A stretch of 64,000 nucleotides of DNA from Pseudofrankia sp. DC12 (lineage in GTDB: Bacteria; Actinomycetota; Actinomycetes; Frankiales; Frankiaceae), in NCBI RefSeq assembly GCF_000966285.1, contig NZ_KQ031391.1, positions 971,238 to 1,035,237 of the forward strand, read 5' to 3'. The notes under the pieces are model-generated. The model was given only the letters and a program-made list of their open reading frames with translations, made no database searches and was not told where the DNA came from. Shown piece by piece: positions 44,973 through 58,556 of this stretch (position 1 is its first letter; every line of letters starts with the position of its first letter). The translations under genes and the position numbers were made by a program.

Positions 44973-46274
44973 ATGGTTGACGCCGCCGCTGCCGCCGTTC
45001 CGACACCCCCCGGCCTGGTGCTCGCGCCGTTCCGGGCGGTCCGGTTCACCTCCGCCGCCGGCGCGGACGCGAACCTCGCGGCGCTGACCGCGCCGCCCTA
45101 CGACGTGATCGACGACGCGGGCGTGGTGTCGCTGGAGTCCGCCGACCCGCACAACGCGGTGCGGCTGATCCTGCCGCGGGACCGGGACGGCGAGCCGGGC
45201 AGCCGCTACGAACGGGCCGCCGCCACGCTCGCCGAGTGGCTCGGCGGCGGCGTCCTGGCCCGCGACGAGGCGCCCGCGCTCTACGTCTACGAGGAGGAGC
45301 AGGACGGCCACCGGCAGCGCGGCCTGGTCGGCGCGGTCGCGCTGGCCGACCCGGACGCCGGCATCATCCTGCCGCACGAGAACACCATGGCCGGCCCGGT
45401 CACCGACCGGTTGTCGCTGCAACAGGCGACGAGGGCCAACCTCGAACCGATCTTCCTGCTCTATGAGGGCGGCGGTGACACCAGCCGGATGGTGGCCGCG
45501 ACCGTGGCCACCCCGCCGCTGCTGGCCACGACCACCGACGACGGCGTCTCGCACCGGATCTGGGCCGTGACCGACGCGGCGACCCTGGACGCGATCGCCG
45601 CGGACCTGCTGGGACGCCGCGCGGTCATCGCGGACGGCCATCACCGGTACGCCACCTACCGGCACTACCAGGCCGAGCGGCGCGCGGCGGGCGGCGGCGC
45701 GGGCCCGTGGGACTTCGGTCTGACCTTCCTCGTCGACGCGACGGTGTCCGGCCCGCGGGTGCATCCCATCCACCGGGCCGTGCGCGGCCTGGGCGTGGCC
45801 GAGGCCGCCCGCCGGGCCGAGGGGGCATTCACGGTCCGCCGGCTGGAGGCGGCCGGCGTCTCGCCGCTGCTCGACGAGCTGGCCAAGGCTGGCCAGATTG
45901 GCCACGCGTTCGTGATCACGGATGGGCGCGACGCCTATCTGCTGACCGAGCCGAGCGCCGACGCGCTGGCCCGCAGCCTGCCCGCCGACCGTTCGGCGGC
46001 GTTCCGTCGTCTCGATGTGACCGTCGCCCACCTCACGCTGATCAGCGACGTCTGGGGGCTGGAGGACAAGGCCGGCGTCGTCGACTACTTCCATGACGCT
46101 CCGGCGGCGATCGCCGCCGCGGGGGACAGCGGGACCGCCCTGCTGCTCAACCCGACCCCGGTCGCCGACGTGACCGCCGTCGCCGGTGCCGGCGAGCGCA
46201 TGCCGCGCAAGTCCACCCTCTTCACCCCGAAGCCGCGCACCGGGCTGCTCATCCGCCTCCTCGACGAGGGCTGA
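44973..46274 (+). CDS. DUF1015 family protein
   Basis: A 433-residue cytoplasmic protein of the widespread but uncharacterised DUF1015 family (SerB-associated in some anaerobes). Family blocks: FRAVRFTSAAGADANLAALT and APPYDVIDDAG near the start, NAVRLILPRD, LPHENTMAGPVTDRLSLQQA, and VIADGHHRYATYRHYQAER near residue 215. The C-terminal KSTLFTPKPRTGLLIRLL is typical. ATG 44973 is taken with the TACGAT element 7 bases ahead; ATG 44964 is an alternative that overlaps that element. It is convergent with the large disordered TPR protein, sharing a bidirectional hairpin. Confidence 0.87.
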   Translation: MVDAAAAAVPTPPGLVLAPFRAVRFTSAAGADANLAALTAPPYDVIDDAGVVSLESADPHNAVRLILPRDRDGEPGSRYERAAATLAEWLGGGVLARDEAPALYVYEEEQDGHRQRGLVGAVALADPDAGIILPHENTMAGPVTDRLSLQQATRANLEPIFLLYEGGGDTSRMVAATVATPPLLATTTDDGVSHRIWAVTDAATLDAIAADLLGRRAVIADGHHRYATYRHYQAERRAAGGGAGPWDFGLTFLVDATVSGPRVHPIHRAVRGLGVAEAARRAEGAFTVRRLEAAGVSPLLDELAKAGQIGHAFVITDGRDAYLLTEPSADALARSLPADRSAAFRRLDVTVAHLTLISDVWGLEDKAGVVDYFHDAPAAIAAAGDSGTALLLNPTPVADVTAVAGAGERMPRKSTLFTPKPRTGLLIRLLDEG

Positions 46275-46288
46275 CCGGCCCCACCACG

Positions 46289-46330
46289 CCGAAGGGCCGG
46301 CCTCCGCGAGCGCGGGGGCCGGCCCTTCGG
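46289..46330. terminator. Bidirectional terminator hairpin
   Basis: A 42-base near-perfect inverted repeat (CCGAAGGGCCGGCC with GGCCGGCCCTTCGG, inner CCGCG-AG-CGCGG). It lies 14 bases after the DUF1015 stop and can serve both convergent genes. Confidence 0.8.
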
Positions 46331-46332
46331 CC

Positions 46333-46417
46333 GGTCTCAGTCGTCGGCCGGTCTCAGTCGTCGGCCGGTCTCAGTCGTCGGCCGGTCTCAGTCGTCGGCC
46401 GGTCTCAGTCGTCGGCC
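46333..46417. repeat. 17-bp tandem array x 5 overlapping a stop codon
   Basis: Five perfect copies of GGTCTCAGTCGTCGGCC. The last unit (46401-46417) contains the stop codon and last codons (PADD) of the large TPR protein; the others lie downstream. There are no spacers, so it is not a CRISPR array. Confidence 0.9.
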
Positions 46418-49400
46418 GGGTCCGTGTCGCCTTCCAGGTCAGCGTCGCCTTCCAGGTCAGCGTCGTCGTCCGAGTCCTCGTCTTGGTCCACGTCGTCCAC
46501 GTCGAGGATGTCCACCACGTCGTCGGCGGCGGCCTCGACCTCCGGGGGCGCGACGGGACGACGCTCCCCAACCGGAACCTCACGCAGTCCCAGGTCGCTG
46601 AACAGGACGCTGAGGTCGGGCAGCGCCGGCGCGGCGTTCGCCTTCGCCCGCTCGGCCGCCTCGGCGGCGGCCTGCGCGCGCCGGGCGCTGCCGTCGTCGA
46701 AGACGACCGGCAGCGCGCCCTTCCCGACGACAGGCGCGGGCAGGCCGCGCTCCGGGCCGGTCGGCGCGCCCGGTGAGGCCTCCGGCGTGGCCGCGGGCTG
46801 GGCCGGGCCGGGCTGGGCGAGGGCCGGCGTGGCCGCGGGCTGGGCGAGGGCGGGCTCGGCCGCGGGCTCCGGCTCGGCGGGGAGCTGGGTGCTCAGGTCG
46901 TAGGCACGGTCCTCCGCGTCGGTCTCCCCCTCCTCGTCGATCGCCGCCGCGGACTGGAAGGCCCGCAGCGCCTCGGCCTGGCGGCCCGCGTCGAGCAGCG
47001 CCTCGGCATAGGCGTAACGCAGCCGCGCGGTCCACGGCCGGGGCGCGCCTGGGCTGTTGGCCTCGTCGGCGAGCAGGACGACGGCCGCCTCGGGCTGGCC
47101 GAGGTCACGCCTGGCGCCCGAGCCGACGATCAGCAGCTCGGCCTTGCCCGCCGGGTCCAGCGCGTCGGCGGCCGGGTCGGTCAGGTAGGCGACGGCCCGC
47201 TCCGGGCGGCCGAGGCCGCGCTCCGAGTCGGCGATCATCGGCAGGTACCGAGGAGAACCGTCCATCCGCCGGGCGGCCCGCAGCTCGATCAGGGCGGTCG
47301 CGTACTCACCAGCGTGGTAGGCCGCGATCCCGGCGGCCTCCCGTGTCGCGGGCAGCCGGGCCGCGAGGCTCGCCGCCGTCCGGCCATGCGCCAGCGCGAG
47401 CGCCGGGTCCTCGTCCAGCAGCATCGCGGCGGCGACGAGGTGCCGCGCCACGATGTCGGCGAGGCCGGTCGGCAGGCCGCGCAGCTCCTTGCGGACCTCG
47501 AAGTCGAGCAGCTCGGGCTGTGCCTCCTCGGGCAGCGGCGGGGCCTCGACCTTGGGCCTGGTGGTCGGCGTGACCCGACGCTCGGGCGGCGCGGACCGCC
47601 GCTCGGCGGTGGTCCGGCCGGCACGGCGTACCGACTGGCCGCCAGCAGCCCGAGACCCGCCCCGAGGGCCGTCGGACCGTCCCGGGCCGCCGCTGCGCGG
47701 CCGGTCGCCGAACCGGCCGCCACGGTCGCCCCGCGCCGCCCCCTCGCTGTTGTGGGTGGGCCGGCCGGCGGCCGCCCAGCTCCCGGTCGAGCGGGGCGCC
47801 GAACCGTCGTCGCCACCGGCCGGGGCCGATCCGCCCGTCGCCGGCTTCGGTCCCGCTCCGGCGGGCGCCGACGGCGCGCTTACGCCGCTCGCCGACGCGG
47901 CCGACCAACCAGTCTGGTCCGCGCCGGGGCCAGCGGTCGTGGCCGGACCTCGGGTCGCGCCCTCATCTTGTGCCGGCGTCGCGGGTATCTGCTGGTCCGC
48001 GGGCAGCGCCCAGGCCGGGGGGCCCGACGGACGGCCAGACCCGGTGTCCCGGTCCGACCGGAAGTGACCGTCCCGACGGCCGCCGCCGCTCTGACCGCCG
48101 CCGCCGCTCTGACCGCCGCGGCTGTCGCGCGGTCCGCGGCTGTCGTCCCGGCGGGGGTACCCACCCGATGACCGGTCGCGGAAGCCGTCCCGACCGCCGT
48201 CACGCCGGTCGCCACCGGCGGACGGACGGCTCGTCGGGCGGTCGCCGCCCGCTCGGTAACCACCGGTACCGCCGCCGGTACCCCGGTCGCCGCGGAACCC
48301 GCCGGGCGACCGGCCGCCGGGGCCGCCTCGGTCCGGGCGCGACCCGCTGTCGCCGTCGTACCGACGCGGCGCGCTGTCGGAGGATGTCCGGAAGTTCCCA
48401 CCCCGCTGGTCGTCCGGCCGGGTGTACGGCCTCGGCCGCTCGGAGCGCTCCCGGGGGCCGTCGCCACGGTCCGGTCGGCTCGGCCCGGCCGGCCGGGCGC
48501 CCGTCCAGCCGCCCTGCGCGCCGTCGCGACGAGGGCCGCCCTGGTTCCGGTCGCCGGGCCCGCGGTGCTGACGCGCCGCGTTGTCCGTGCCGCGGTCGAA
48601 CGAGCGCGGCGCGCCGTCCCTCGGCGGACGGAAGTTCCCACGCTCGCCACGGTCCTGCCACGGGCGGTCCGCGCCGCCGCGCTCGGGCCCACCGCGGTCC
48701 GCTCCGCCGCGCTGGAAGCCAGCACGGTCTGAAGAGCCGCGGTCGGGGTTCCAGCCTTCGCGGCGCTCACCGCTGCCAGACCGCTGCTGCCAGCTCGGCC
48801 TGTCCTGGCCGCTGGGGCGCGCGCCGCGCGGCCCGGCACCGGACTGGCCGAAGCGACGGGGCCCAGCCGACGAGGACGACGACCAGCCACCGCCGGGACG
48901 GCTGTCACCGCCGTGCTCATGCCGGCTGTCGCCACCGCGCTCCGGGCGCCGGTCGCCGCTGTCAGCACTTCCCTGCGCGCGGTAGCCGCCGTCACCACCG
49001 CGTTCGTACCTGCTTTCGCCGCCTCGCTCGGGGCGCCGGTCGGCGCCGTCGGCGCCGCCCTGCGCCCGGTAGCCACCGCCTGGGCGAGCTCCCGTGCCCG
49101 GCCGGTCCCGGTCGCCACCGCGGCGGTCGAAGCCACCACCGGTCGGCCTGCCACCGGGCCGGAAGCCCCCCTCTCGGCGGTCACCGCCGGAGAAGGGGCG
49201 GCGCTCACCACGCTCCGCGCCACCTGCGCGGTCCGCGCCCGCGGCGCGGTAGCCACCGCCGCCGCCCGGGCGCGAGCCACCGTCGGATCCGCGCGGTCGA
49301 CCACTGTCGTTCCAACGTCCGCCCTGTCCGCCAGACCGGTCGCCACGGGCGTCCCCTCCGCCGGACCGGTCCCGCCGGTCGGAGGACCACGAACGTCCTT

Positions 49401-49725
49401 CGCCGCGCGGCCGGTCATCGCCGGGGCGGTCATCGCGACGGAACGTGCCGGCCCGGCTCGGCCCGTCCGCGCTGTCACGGAACCTGGGCCGCTGCCCGCC
49501 GCCTGCCCCGGCCGGCCGCGGCGGCCCGCCCGCCCGGCGTGCGCCACCAGCGCCGCCGGAACGGAAACCGCCGCCCTGCCCGCCGCCGGAACGGAAACCG
49601 CCGCCGTGCCCGGCGGCGCCGCCGGCCCGGCCCGCGCGCCTCGGTCCGGACGAGGTGGACCCGGAAGACGACCGATGGGTCGGCTCCCCGCCTGAAGATG
49701 AGGGAGGGACTGCAGAGCTCGACAT
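46405..49725 (-). CDS. Large Arg/Gly/Asp-rich disordered protein with TPR domain and acidic tail
   Basis: A 1,106-residue protein in three parts. Residues 1 to about 610 are low-complexity: dense in Gly, Arg, Asp and Ser with many RGG, RGD, GGYRA and DRRP motifs (examples: GGGFRSGGGQGGGFRSGG near 45-62, repeated GGGYRAQG units near 215-255), almost free of hydrophobic residues. After an Ala/Pro linker, residues about 728-960 form a helical TPR domain (PELLDFEVRKELRGLPTGLA, YHAGEYATALIELRAARRMD) matching a TPR family found near tlyA in other actinobacteria. The last 45 residues are acidic (DDVVDILDVDDVDQDEDSDD). No signal or membrane helix. RGG-type regions bind RNA and drive phase separation in other proteins; that role here is inferred. 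ATG 49723-49725 has GGAAG about 10 bases upstream. Confidence 0.82.
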   Translation of the reverse strand: MSSSAVPPSSSGGEPTHRSSSGSTSSGPRRAGRAGGAAGHGGGFRSGGGQGGGFRSGGAGGARRAGGPPRPAGAGGGQRPRFRDSADGPSRAGTFRRDDRPGDDRPRGEGRSWSSDRRDRSGGGDARGDRSGGQGGRWNDSGRPRGSDGGSRPGGGGGYRAAGADRAGGAERGERRPFSGGDRREGGFRPGGRPTGGGFDRRGGDRDRPGTGARPGGGYRAQGGADGADRRPERGGESRYERGGDGGYRAQGSADSGDRRPERGGDSRHEHGGDSRPGGGWSSSSSAGPRRFGQSGAGPRGARPSGQDRPSWQQRSGSGERREGWNPDRGSSDRAGFQRGGADRGGPERGGADRPWQDRGERGNFRPPRDGAPRSFDRGTDNAARQHRGPGDRNQGGPRRDGAQGGWTGARPAGPSRPDRGDGPRERSERPRPYTRPDDQRGGNFRTSSDSAPRRYDGDSGSRPDRGGPGGRSPGGFRGDRGTGGGTGGYRAGGDRPTSRPSAGGDRRDGGRDGFRDRSSGGYPRRDDSRGPRDSRGGQSGGGGQSGGGRRDGHFRSDRDTGSGRPSGPPAWALPADQQIPATPAQDEGATRGPATTAGPGADQTGWSAASASGVSAPSAPAGAGPKPATGGSAPAGGDDGSAPRSTGSWAAAGRPTHNSEGAARGDRGGRFGDRPRSGGPGRSDGPRGGSRAAGGQSVRRAGRTTAERRSAPPERRVTPTTRPKVEAPPLPEEAQPELLDFEVRKELRGLPTGLADIVARHLVAAAMLLDEDPALALAHGRTAASLAARLPATREAAGIAAYHAGEYATALIELRAARRMDGSPRYLPMIADSERGLGRPERAVAYLTDPAADALDPAGKAELLIVGSGARRDLGQPEAAVVLLADEANSPGAPRPWTARLRYAYAEALLDAGRQAEALRAFQSAAAIDEEGETDAEDRAYDLSTQLPAEPEPAAEPALAQPAATPALAQPGPAQPAATPEASPGAPTGPERGLPAPVVGKGALPVVFDDGSARRAQAAAEAAERAKANAAPALPDLSVLFSDLGLREVPVGERRPVAPPEVEAAADDVVDILDVDDVDQDEDSDDDADLEGDADLEGDTDPADD

Positions 49726-50187
49726 GGTCTATCGCTTCCGATCAGCCCACACCATCGTGGGCGGTCCACTGTTGACTTCTGGATGAGCACCGGCCCGCTG
49801 CCGGTCATCGACGCCGTCCCCGCAGGCGCGAGGGGCGTCCATCTCCGCTTCCGTTGGCCCGGAAAGCGGACCCACGAAACATTCCGTTTGATCTCCGGCG
49901 CTGGCCTGCGGCCAGCGGCGAACCCGGCTCCGTCGCCTGAGCCGTGCCGGGAAGACCTCGAAGGGTACTGATGCCGCGGCGGTCCCTGCTGACCGACGCG
50001 ATACACCCCCCGCCAGGTCGGCGGCGTACCTCAGCCGGCCCGGCCAGAGCGGCCACGATCAGGACGATCGCGGCCCGTTCACCTATTACGGTAACTCGCC
50101 GGCCCGCCAACCTGTCGGCCACGGGTCCAACCGCGGGCCACGGACGCCGAGCTTTGTCGGGCACGCTCGGCGCGCCCGCGACGCGCG
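49726..50187. other. Intergenic region upstream of the large TPR protein
   Basis: No tRNA or convincing gene found; the short open frames lack ribosome-binding sites and family features. It should contain the promoter of the large TPR protein, but no good -35/-10 pair stands out. Confidence 0.45.
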
Positions 50188-50230
50188 GAGACCCGGATCC
50201 GCAGCCCTTGTGGCTGCGAACCCGGGTCTC
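50188..50230 (-). terminator. Terminator of argG
   Basis: Two stacked stems, GAGACCCGG/CCGGGTCTC outside and CGCAGCC/GGCTGCG inside with a 5-base loop, about 48 bases past the argG stop. Confidence 0.8.
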
Positions 50231-50277
50231 GGCACGATCCCGCCCGGACCAATCTTCAGCGCCCGGGTTGGGCTGGG

Positions 50278-51537
50278 CTAGCTGGTCTCGAGGACGCCAG
50301 GCACCTGGCCGGCGTGCGACGCGGTACGGGCGCCGACGCCGAGCACCTGCAGGAATCCCTCGGAGTCCTTGTGGTCGAAGGCACCGACCCGGCTCATCGA
50401 CGCGTTCTCCTCGCTGTAGAGCGAGTGCGGGATGTCCTTGGCTCCGGCGAAGTTCACCGTTCCCTTGTAGAGCTCCAAGGTCACCGTTCCGGTCGCCAGC
50501 TCGGCGACCTCGTCGACGACCTTGCGGGCCAGCCGCGAGCCGAGATCCTCGCCGTAGGCCTGGTAGAGCTGCTCACCCAGGAAGTCGGCAGCGAAGTGGA
50601 AGATCCGGCGGGCACGCCGGTCGAGGATCGTCTGCAGCAGGTACTCGTAGGCACTGCCGATCAGCTCCATGCCCGGCGCCTCGTAGACGCCACGCGACTT
50701 CACGCCGACGAACCGGTTCTCCACCAGGTGCAGGTTGATGCCGACGCTGTGTCGGCCACCGATCGCGTTCGCCTTCTCCAGAATGTCCGCCGGGTCCGAA
50801 AGTGCCTCGCCGGCGATCGACACCGGGCGCCCCTTCTCGAACACGATGGTCACCAGCTCCTGGGCGTCCGGAGCGTCCACCGGCCGCACCCCCATGATCG
50901 GGCTGACGAAGTTCGCGCCCGTCTCGAGGGATTCGAGCACGCCGGCCTCGTGCGTGAGCCCAAGCAGGTTCGCGTCCGTGGAGTAGGGGGACTTGCGGGT
51001 GGCCCGGATCGGCAGATTGCGCTTCTCGCAGTAGTCGATCATTTCCTCGCGGCCGCCGAAGGCGTCGAGGAAGCTCTGGTCCCGCCAGGGCGCATAGACC
51101 GAGATGCTGGGCGTCAGCATGTTCGGGACAAGCTGGAAGCGGGCCTGGTCGTTGCCCCGACCGGTGGCGCCGTGACTGAGGATCTTGATGCCGCGCTCCA
51201 GCAGATGCGGCAGCACGCCCCGGATGGTCACGTACCGGCCCAGCGGCGTCGTGTTCCAGTAGCGACCCTCGTACCGGGTCAGGCCCTGGATCGCCTGAAT
51301 CCCAGCCTCGCCCATCTCGGTGCGGAGCGGAACAATCACGGCCTCGACCGCGCCGCAGGCCTTCATCCGCTCCGCGACGACGTCGAGGCCCTCGGTCTCG
51401 TCCGGCTGCCCCAGGTCAGCGGTGAAACAGATGACCTTGACGCCGTGAGAGGCCATCCAATGGGTCACCGTGCAGCTGTCGAGCCCGCCCGACGCGAAGA
51501 ACGCGACGCTCTCGCCCTTGAGCTCACTGATGTTCAT
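50278..51537 (-). CDS. argG: Argininosuccinate synthase
   Basis: Joins citrulline and aspartate in arginine synthesis. The 419 residues include the ATP-pyrophosphatase loop FFASGGLDSCTVTHWM near residue 13, FTADLGQPDE, LSHGATGRGNDQARFQL and the later segments IRATRKSPYSTDANLLG and VYEAPGMELIGSAYEYL. ATG 51535-51537 is taken as start (GGGACC is a weak ribosome site; an in-frame ATG two codons earlier, 51541-51543, is possible). It is unusual in position: the other arg genes lie beyond the rRNA operon, 7 kb away, with argR and argH adjacent where argG often sits. A palindrome precedes it at 51651-51668. Confidence 0.96.
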   Translation of the reverse strand: MNISELKGESVAFFASGGLDSCTVTHWMASHGVKVICFTADLGQPDETEGLDVVAERMKACGAVEAVIVPLRTEMGEAGIQAIQGLTRYEGRYWNTTPLGRYVTIRGVLPHLLERGIKILSHGATGRGNDQARFQLVPNMLTPSISVYAPWRDQSFLDAFGGREEMIDYCEKRNLPIRATRKSPYSTDANLLGLTHEAGVLESLETGANFVSPIMGVRPVDAPDAQELVTIVFEKGRPVSIAGEALSDPADILEKANAIGGRHSVGINLHLVENRFVGVKSRGVYEAPGMELIGSAYEYLLQTILDRRARRIFHFAADFLGEQLYQAYGEDLGSRLARKVVDEVAELATGTVTLELYKGTVNFAGAKDIPHSLYSEENASMSRVGAFDHKDSEGFLQVLGVGARTASHAGQVPGVLETS

Positions 51538-51650
51538 GTGTGGTCCCGCTCCCGTCCGAGCATCACGTCCGCGGCCCCGCGACCGGTCGGGGGCTCCTGA
51601 TGTCCGAGTCTGCTGCACCTCGACCCACGCGCGGGTCGAACCGCGCGATC

Positions 51651-51671
51651 AGACTTGAGCGCAAGTCTATA
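51651..51671 (-). promoter_or_regulatory. Palindrome overlapping a possible argG -10
   Basis: AGACTTG-AGCG-CAAGTCT (51651-51668) is a perfect inverted repeat. On the argG strand TATAGA (51671-51666) overlaps it at the position expected for a -10 element, about 130 bases before argG. It looks like an operator; it does not match the ArgR box closely. Confidence 0.35.
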
Positions 51672-51769
51672 CACACTTGCGCATGACCATCCAGCATCGG
51701 TGTCGTGACGGCGGCGACTCTTCCGCGCCGCTTCGGCCGCGGACCATCGCTGACTGACGAGGCCTGGCG

Positions 51770-51944
51770 CGCGCGCCGCGGAACGCGGAGATCGTCTTCG
51801 TGTCTGGCGGGGTGATGCGTTGTTCGAAGTCGATGCGGTCCTCAGGATCAGGGCCTGCTGAGTGCTTCTAACAGGCGTTCCGCGCTCCGCGCGATCGAGT
51901 GTGAGGCCTCGGAGCCGGGTGATCTCCGCGTTCCGCGGCGCGCG
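51770..51944. repeat. Inverted pair of the palindromic repeat, MITE-like
   Basis: 51770-51793 and 51921-51944 are perfect 24-base inverted copies (core CGCGGAACGCGGAGATC in the left arm). A third, diverged copy with GCGTTCCGCGCTCCGCGCG lies between them near 51885. No open frame is inside. The same core occurs twice in glnE. The flanks 51672-51769 and 51945-52107 show nothing else. Confidence 0.75.
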
Positions 51945-52107
51945 TCGGTCGGCCGCGCGGGCCTCCGGAGCTGGATCATCTACCCGTTCCACTGGGTGCC
52001 GGGGCCACCTCGCGGGCTTCGCGGCCGGCTGGGGTCTGCCTGACCGGGTGTTCCCGGCGGCCATCGGGTCGTCTGGTGGTCTCGCCGGGGAGTGTTCCCG
52101 GGAATGC

Positions 52108-52143
52108 GGAACGCCCCCACACCGTCAGGTGTGGGGGCGTTCC
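52108..52143 (-). terminator. Terminator of the rRNA operon
   Basis: A perfect 16-bp stem (GGAACGCCCCCACACC) with a GTCA loop, 9 bases past the 3' end of the 5S gene. Confidence 0.9.
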
Positions 52144-52152
52144 GGAATGATT

Positions 52153-52271
52153 GTTCGGCGGTGTCCTACTCTCCCACCCGGTCTCCCGGGCAGTACCATC
52201 GGCGCTGGGGAACTTAGCTTCCGGGTTCGGAATGGGACCGGGCGTACCCTCCCCGCTGAAACCACCGAAAC
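52153..52271 (-). rRNA. rrf: 5S ribosomal RNA
   Basis: On the minus strand it begins GTTTCGGTGGTTTCAGCGGG and ends GTAGGACACCGCCGAAC, with the central CATTCCGAACCCGGAAGCTA. The terminal helix CGGTGG/CCGCCG pairs. Length is 119, normal for actinobacteria. It follows the 23S gene by about 106 bases. Confidence 0.95.
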
Positions 52272-52353
52272 ACTATCGAGATATCGGCACCTCACCCCAA
52301 CCCACACCCCTAGCAGAGGGGGGTTGGGGGTGGTCTGCCGTTCCTCGGGAACC

Positions 52354-52377
52354 GCACAGTGGACGCGTAGCATCTTT

Positions 52378-52379
<2 letters not shown>
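52354..52379 (-). other. 23S rRNA processing stem, 3' arm (5' arm at 55489-55513)
   Basis: GCACAGTGGACGCG plus GCATCTTTGT here is complementary to ACAAAGATGC plus CGCGTCCACTGTGC at 55489-55513. The two arms flank the 23S gene exactly, forming a stem of about 24 pairs, the substrate expected for RNase III. Confidence 0.75.
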
Positions 52380-57356
<4,977 letters not shown>

Positions 57357-57902
57357 GATGCTTTAAAACCCCTCGACGGGGAGATGCCCCGGCATATAAA
57401 GACAGAAGATCAAGTAGATCGTCCCGTCATATGCCAAAGGAATTACAAAACCACCTGCAGACAACACCAGCCCAAACCCCCCAAAAGAAGGACCCAGACC
57501 AGCACCACCCACAGACGGGGTTATATGGCACTGACTTCTATGGCACGCTGTTGAGTTCTCAAGGAGCGGACGCATGAACCGGGCCCACCCGAAAGGTGAA
57601 CTACCGGCGCGATTGTTCGCTTTAACCGAAAGTCGCACGGGTCGTGTCTGGCCCTCCGCCGCTGCGGTGACCGCCACGCCCCAGAAGCCCCAGTTTGGGA
57701 TCTTATGGGCACCGAAGGCGGGTTTGGAGCCTCTGGCCGCTCCGCGACCAAACTCCAGGAACTCCCCGTGGGGTGTTCCGGCCCGCCGCGTTCGGCGCCG
57801 TAGGGAGAACATTACGGTCGCGCGACGGCGAGCGTCAAACGCAGACGACCTAAATCGCTGTGAGCTACGTCACACATGCTGGGGTGCAGCTAGACGATCT
57901 CA
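57357..57902 (-). other. rRNA leader region
   Basis: About 545 bases between mpg and the 16S gene. A boxA/antitermination-like CTCCTTGAGAACTCAACAG (minus strand, about 57551-57569) and the 16S processing arm at 57530-57538 lie here. No coding gene is supported; the promoter candidate at 57809-57838 is listed separately. Confidence 0.6.
57809..57838 (-). promoter_or_regulatory. rRNA operon promoter candidate
   Basis: On the minus strand TTGACG (57838-57833) and TAATGT (57814-57809) are 18 bases apart, about 450 bases upstream of the 16S gene, a common distance for actinobacterial rrn promoters. More than one promoter may exist. Confidence 0.5.
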
Positions 57903-58556
57903 TCAGGTATGGGAGTCTGGTCTGCCGGCCCCAGCGCAGGTCACCTGGCCGGGCCGGCCCCGCGTGGCGCTCACGGTCGGGTCCCCGGCCACCCAGAACC
58001 GCCACGGCCGCTCGACCGCCACCCGCAGGCCGATCCGGGGCCCGGTGCGCACCTGGGCGTCGTCGACCTCGCTCCCCCGCTCGACGAGCAGGGGCCCGCC
58101 ACCGGTGACGGGCGACCCCGTCAGGCGTCCGTCGGCCCCGAGCACCCGGGCGAGCCGGCCAGGCCCACGGGCCAGGTCGCGGTCGGTCAACAGGGGTGCC
58201 CGCTGGCGCGCCAGGTCCAGTCCAGCGACCACCTCGCCAGCGCGAACCAACACCGCCGAAGGCGTCCCAGCCGGCTCGCAGACGAGGTTCAGGCACCAGT
58301 GCATGCCATAGACGAAGTAGACGTAGGCGTGCCCTGGCGGGCCGAACATCACCGCCGAGCGTGGCGTCGGCCCCCGGGCGGCGTGCGAGGCGGGGTCATC
58401 CAGGCCCATGTAGGCCTCGACCTCGGTAAGGCGCACGCAGACCGACCTGTGCCGGACCGTCGCGCCGAGCAGGTCGCGCGCGACGGCCAGCACGGGCCGG
58501 GCGTAGAAGTCCGCAGGAAGCGGCTCCGGGGCCGCCGACGAGCCGGAGTCAGGCAC
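57903..58556 (-). CDS. mpg: 3-methyladenine DNA glycosylase (AAG/MPG family)
   Basis: Excises alkylated purines in base-excision repair. The 217 residues begin after a short Pro/Ser tail with [20 protein letters not shown], then [20 protein letters not shown] with the catalytic Glu, [20 protein letters not shown] and [19 protein letters not shown] 58554-58556 lies inside the end of argH, so the genes overlap by 8 bases and are coupled. The same argH-mpg order is known in Mycobacterium, where a tyrS gene follows; here the rRNA operon takes that place. Confidence 0.93.
   Translation of the reverse strand: MPDSGSSAAPEPLPADFYARPVLAVARDLLGATVRHRSVCVRLTEVEAYMGLDDPASHAARGPTPRSAVMFGPPGHAYVYFVYGMHWCLNLVCEPAGTPSAVLVRAGEVVAGLDLARQRAPLLTDRDLARGPGRLARVLGADGRLTGSPVTGGGPLLVERGSEVDDAQVRTGPRIGLRVAVERPWRFWVAGDPTVSATRGRPGQVTCAGAGRPDSHT

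Noticed and set aside
46333-46417. CRISPR-like array
   Set aside because: Units are contiguous 17-mers without spacers, and one is part of a gene.
47880-50006. Long open frames opposite or beside the Arg/Gly-rich protein
   Set aside because: Low-complexity GC-rich sequence opens all frames; only the frame 46405-49725 continues into a conserved TPR domain.
51651-51671. ARG box before argG
   Set aside because: The palindrome is perfect but lacks the AT-rich core of known ArgR boxes.
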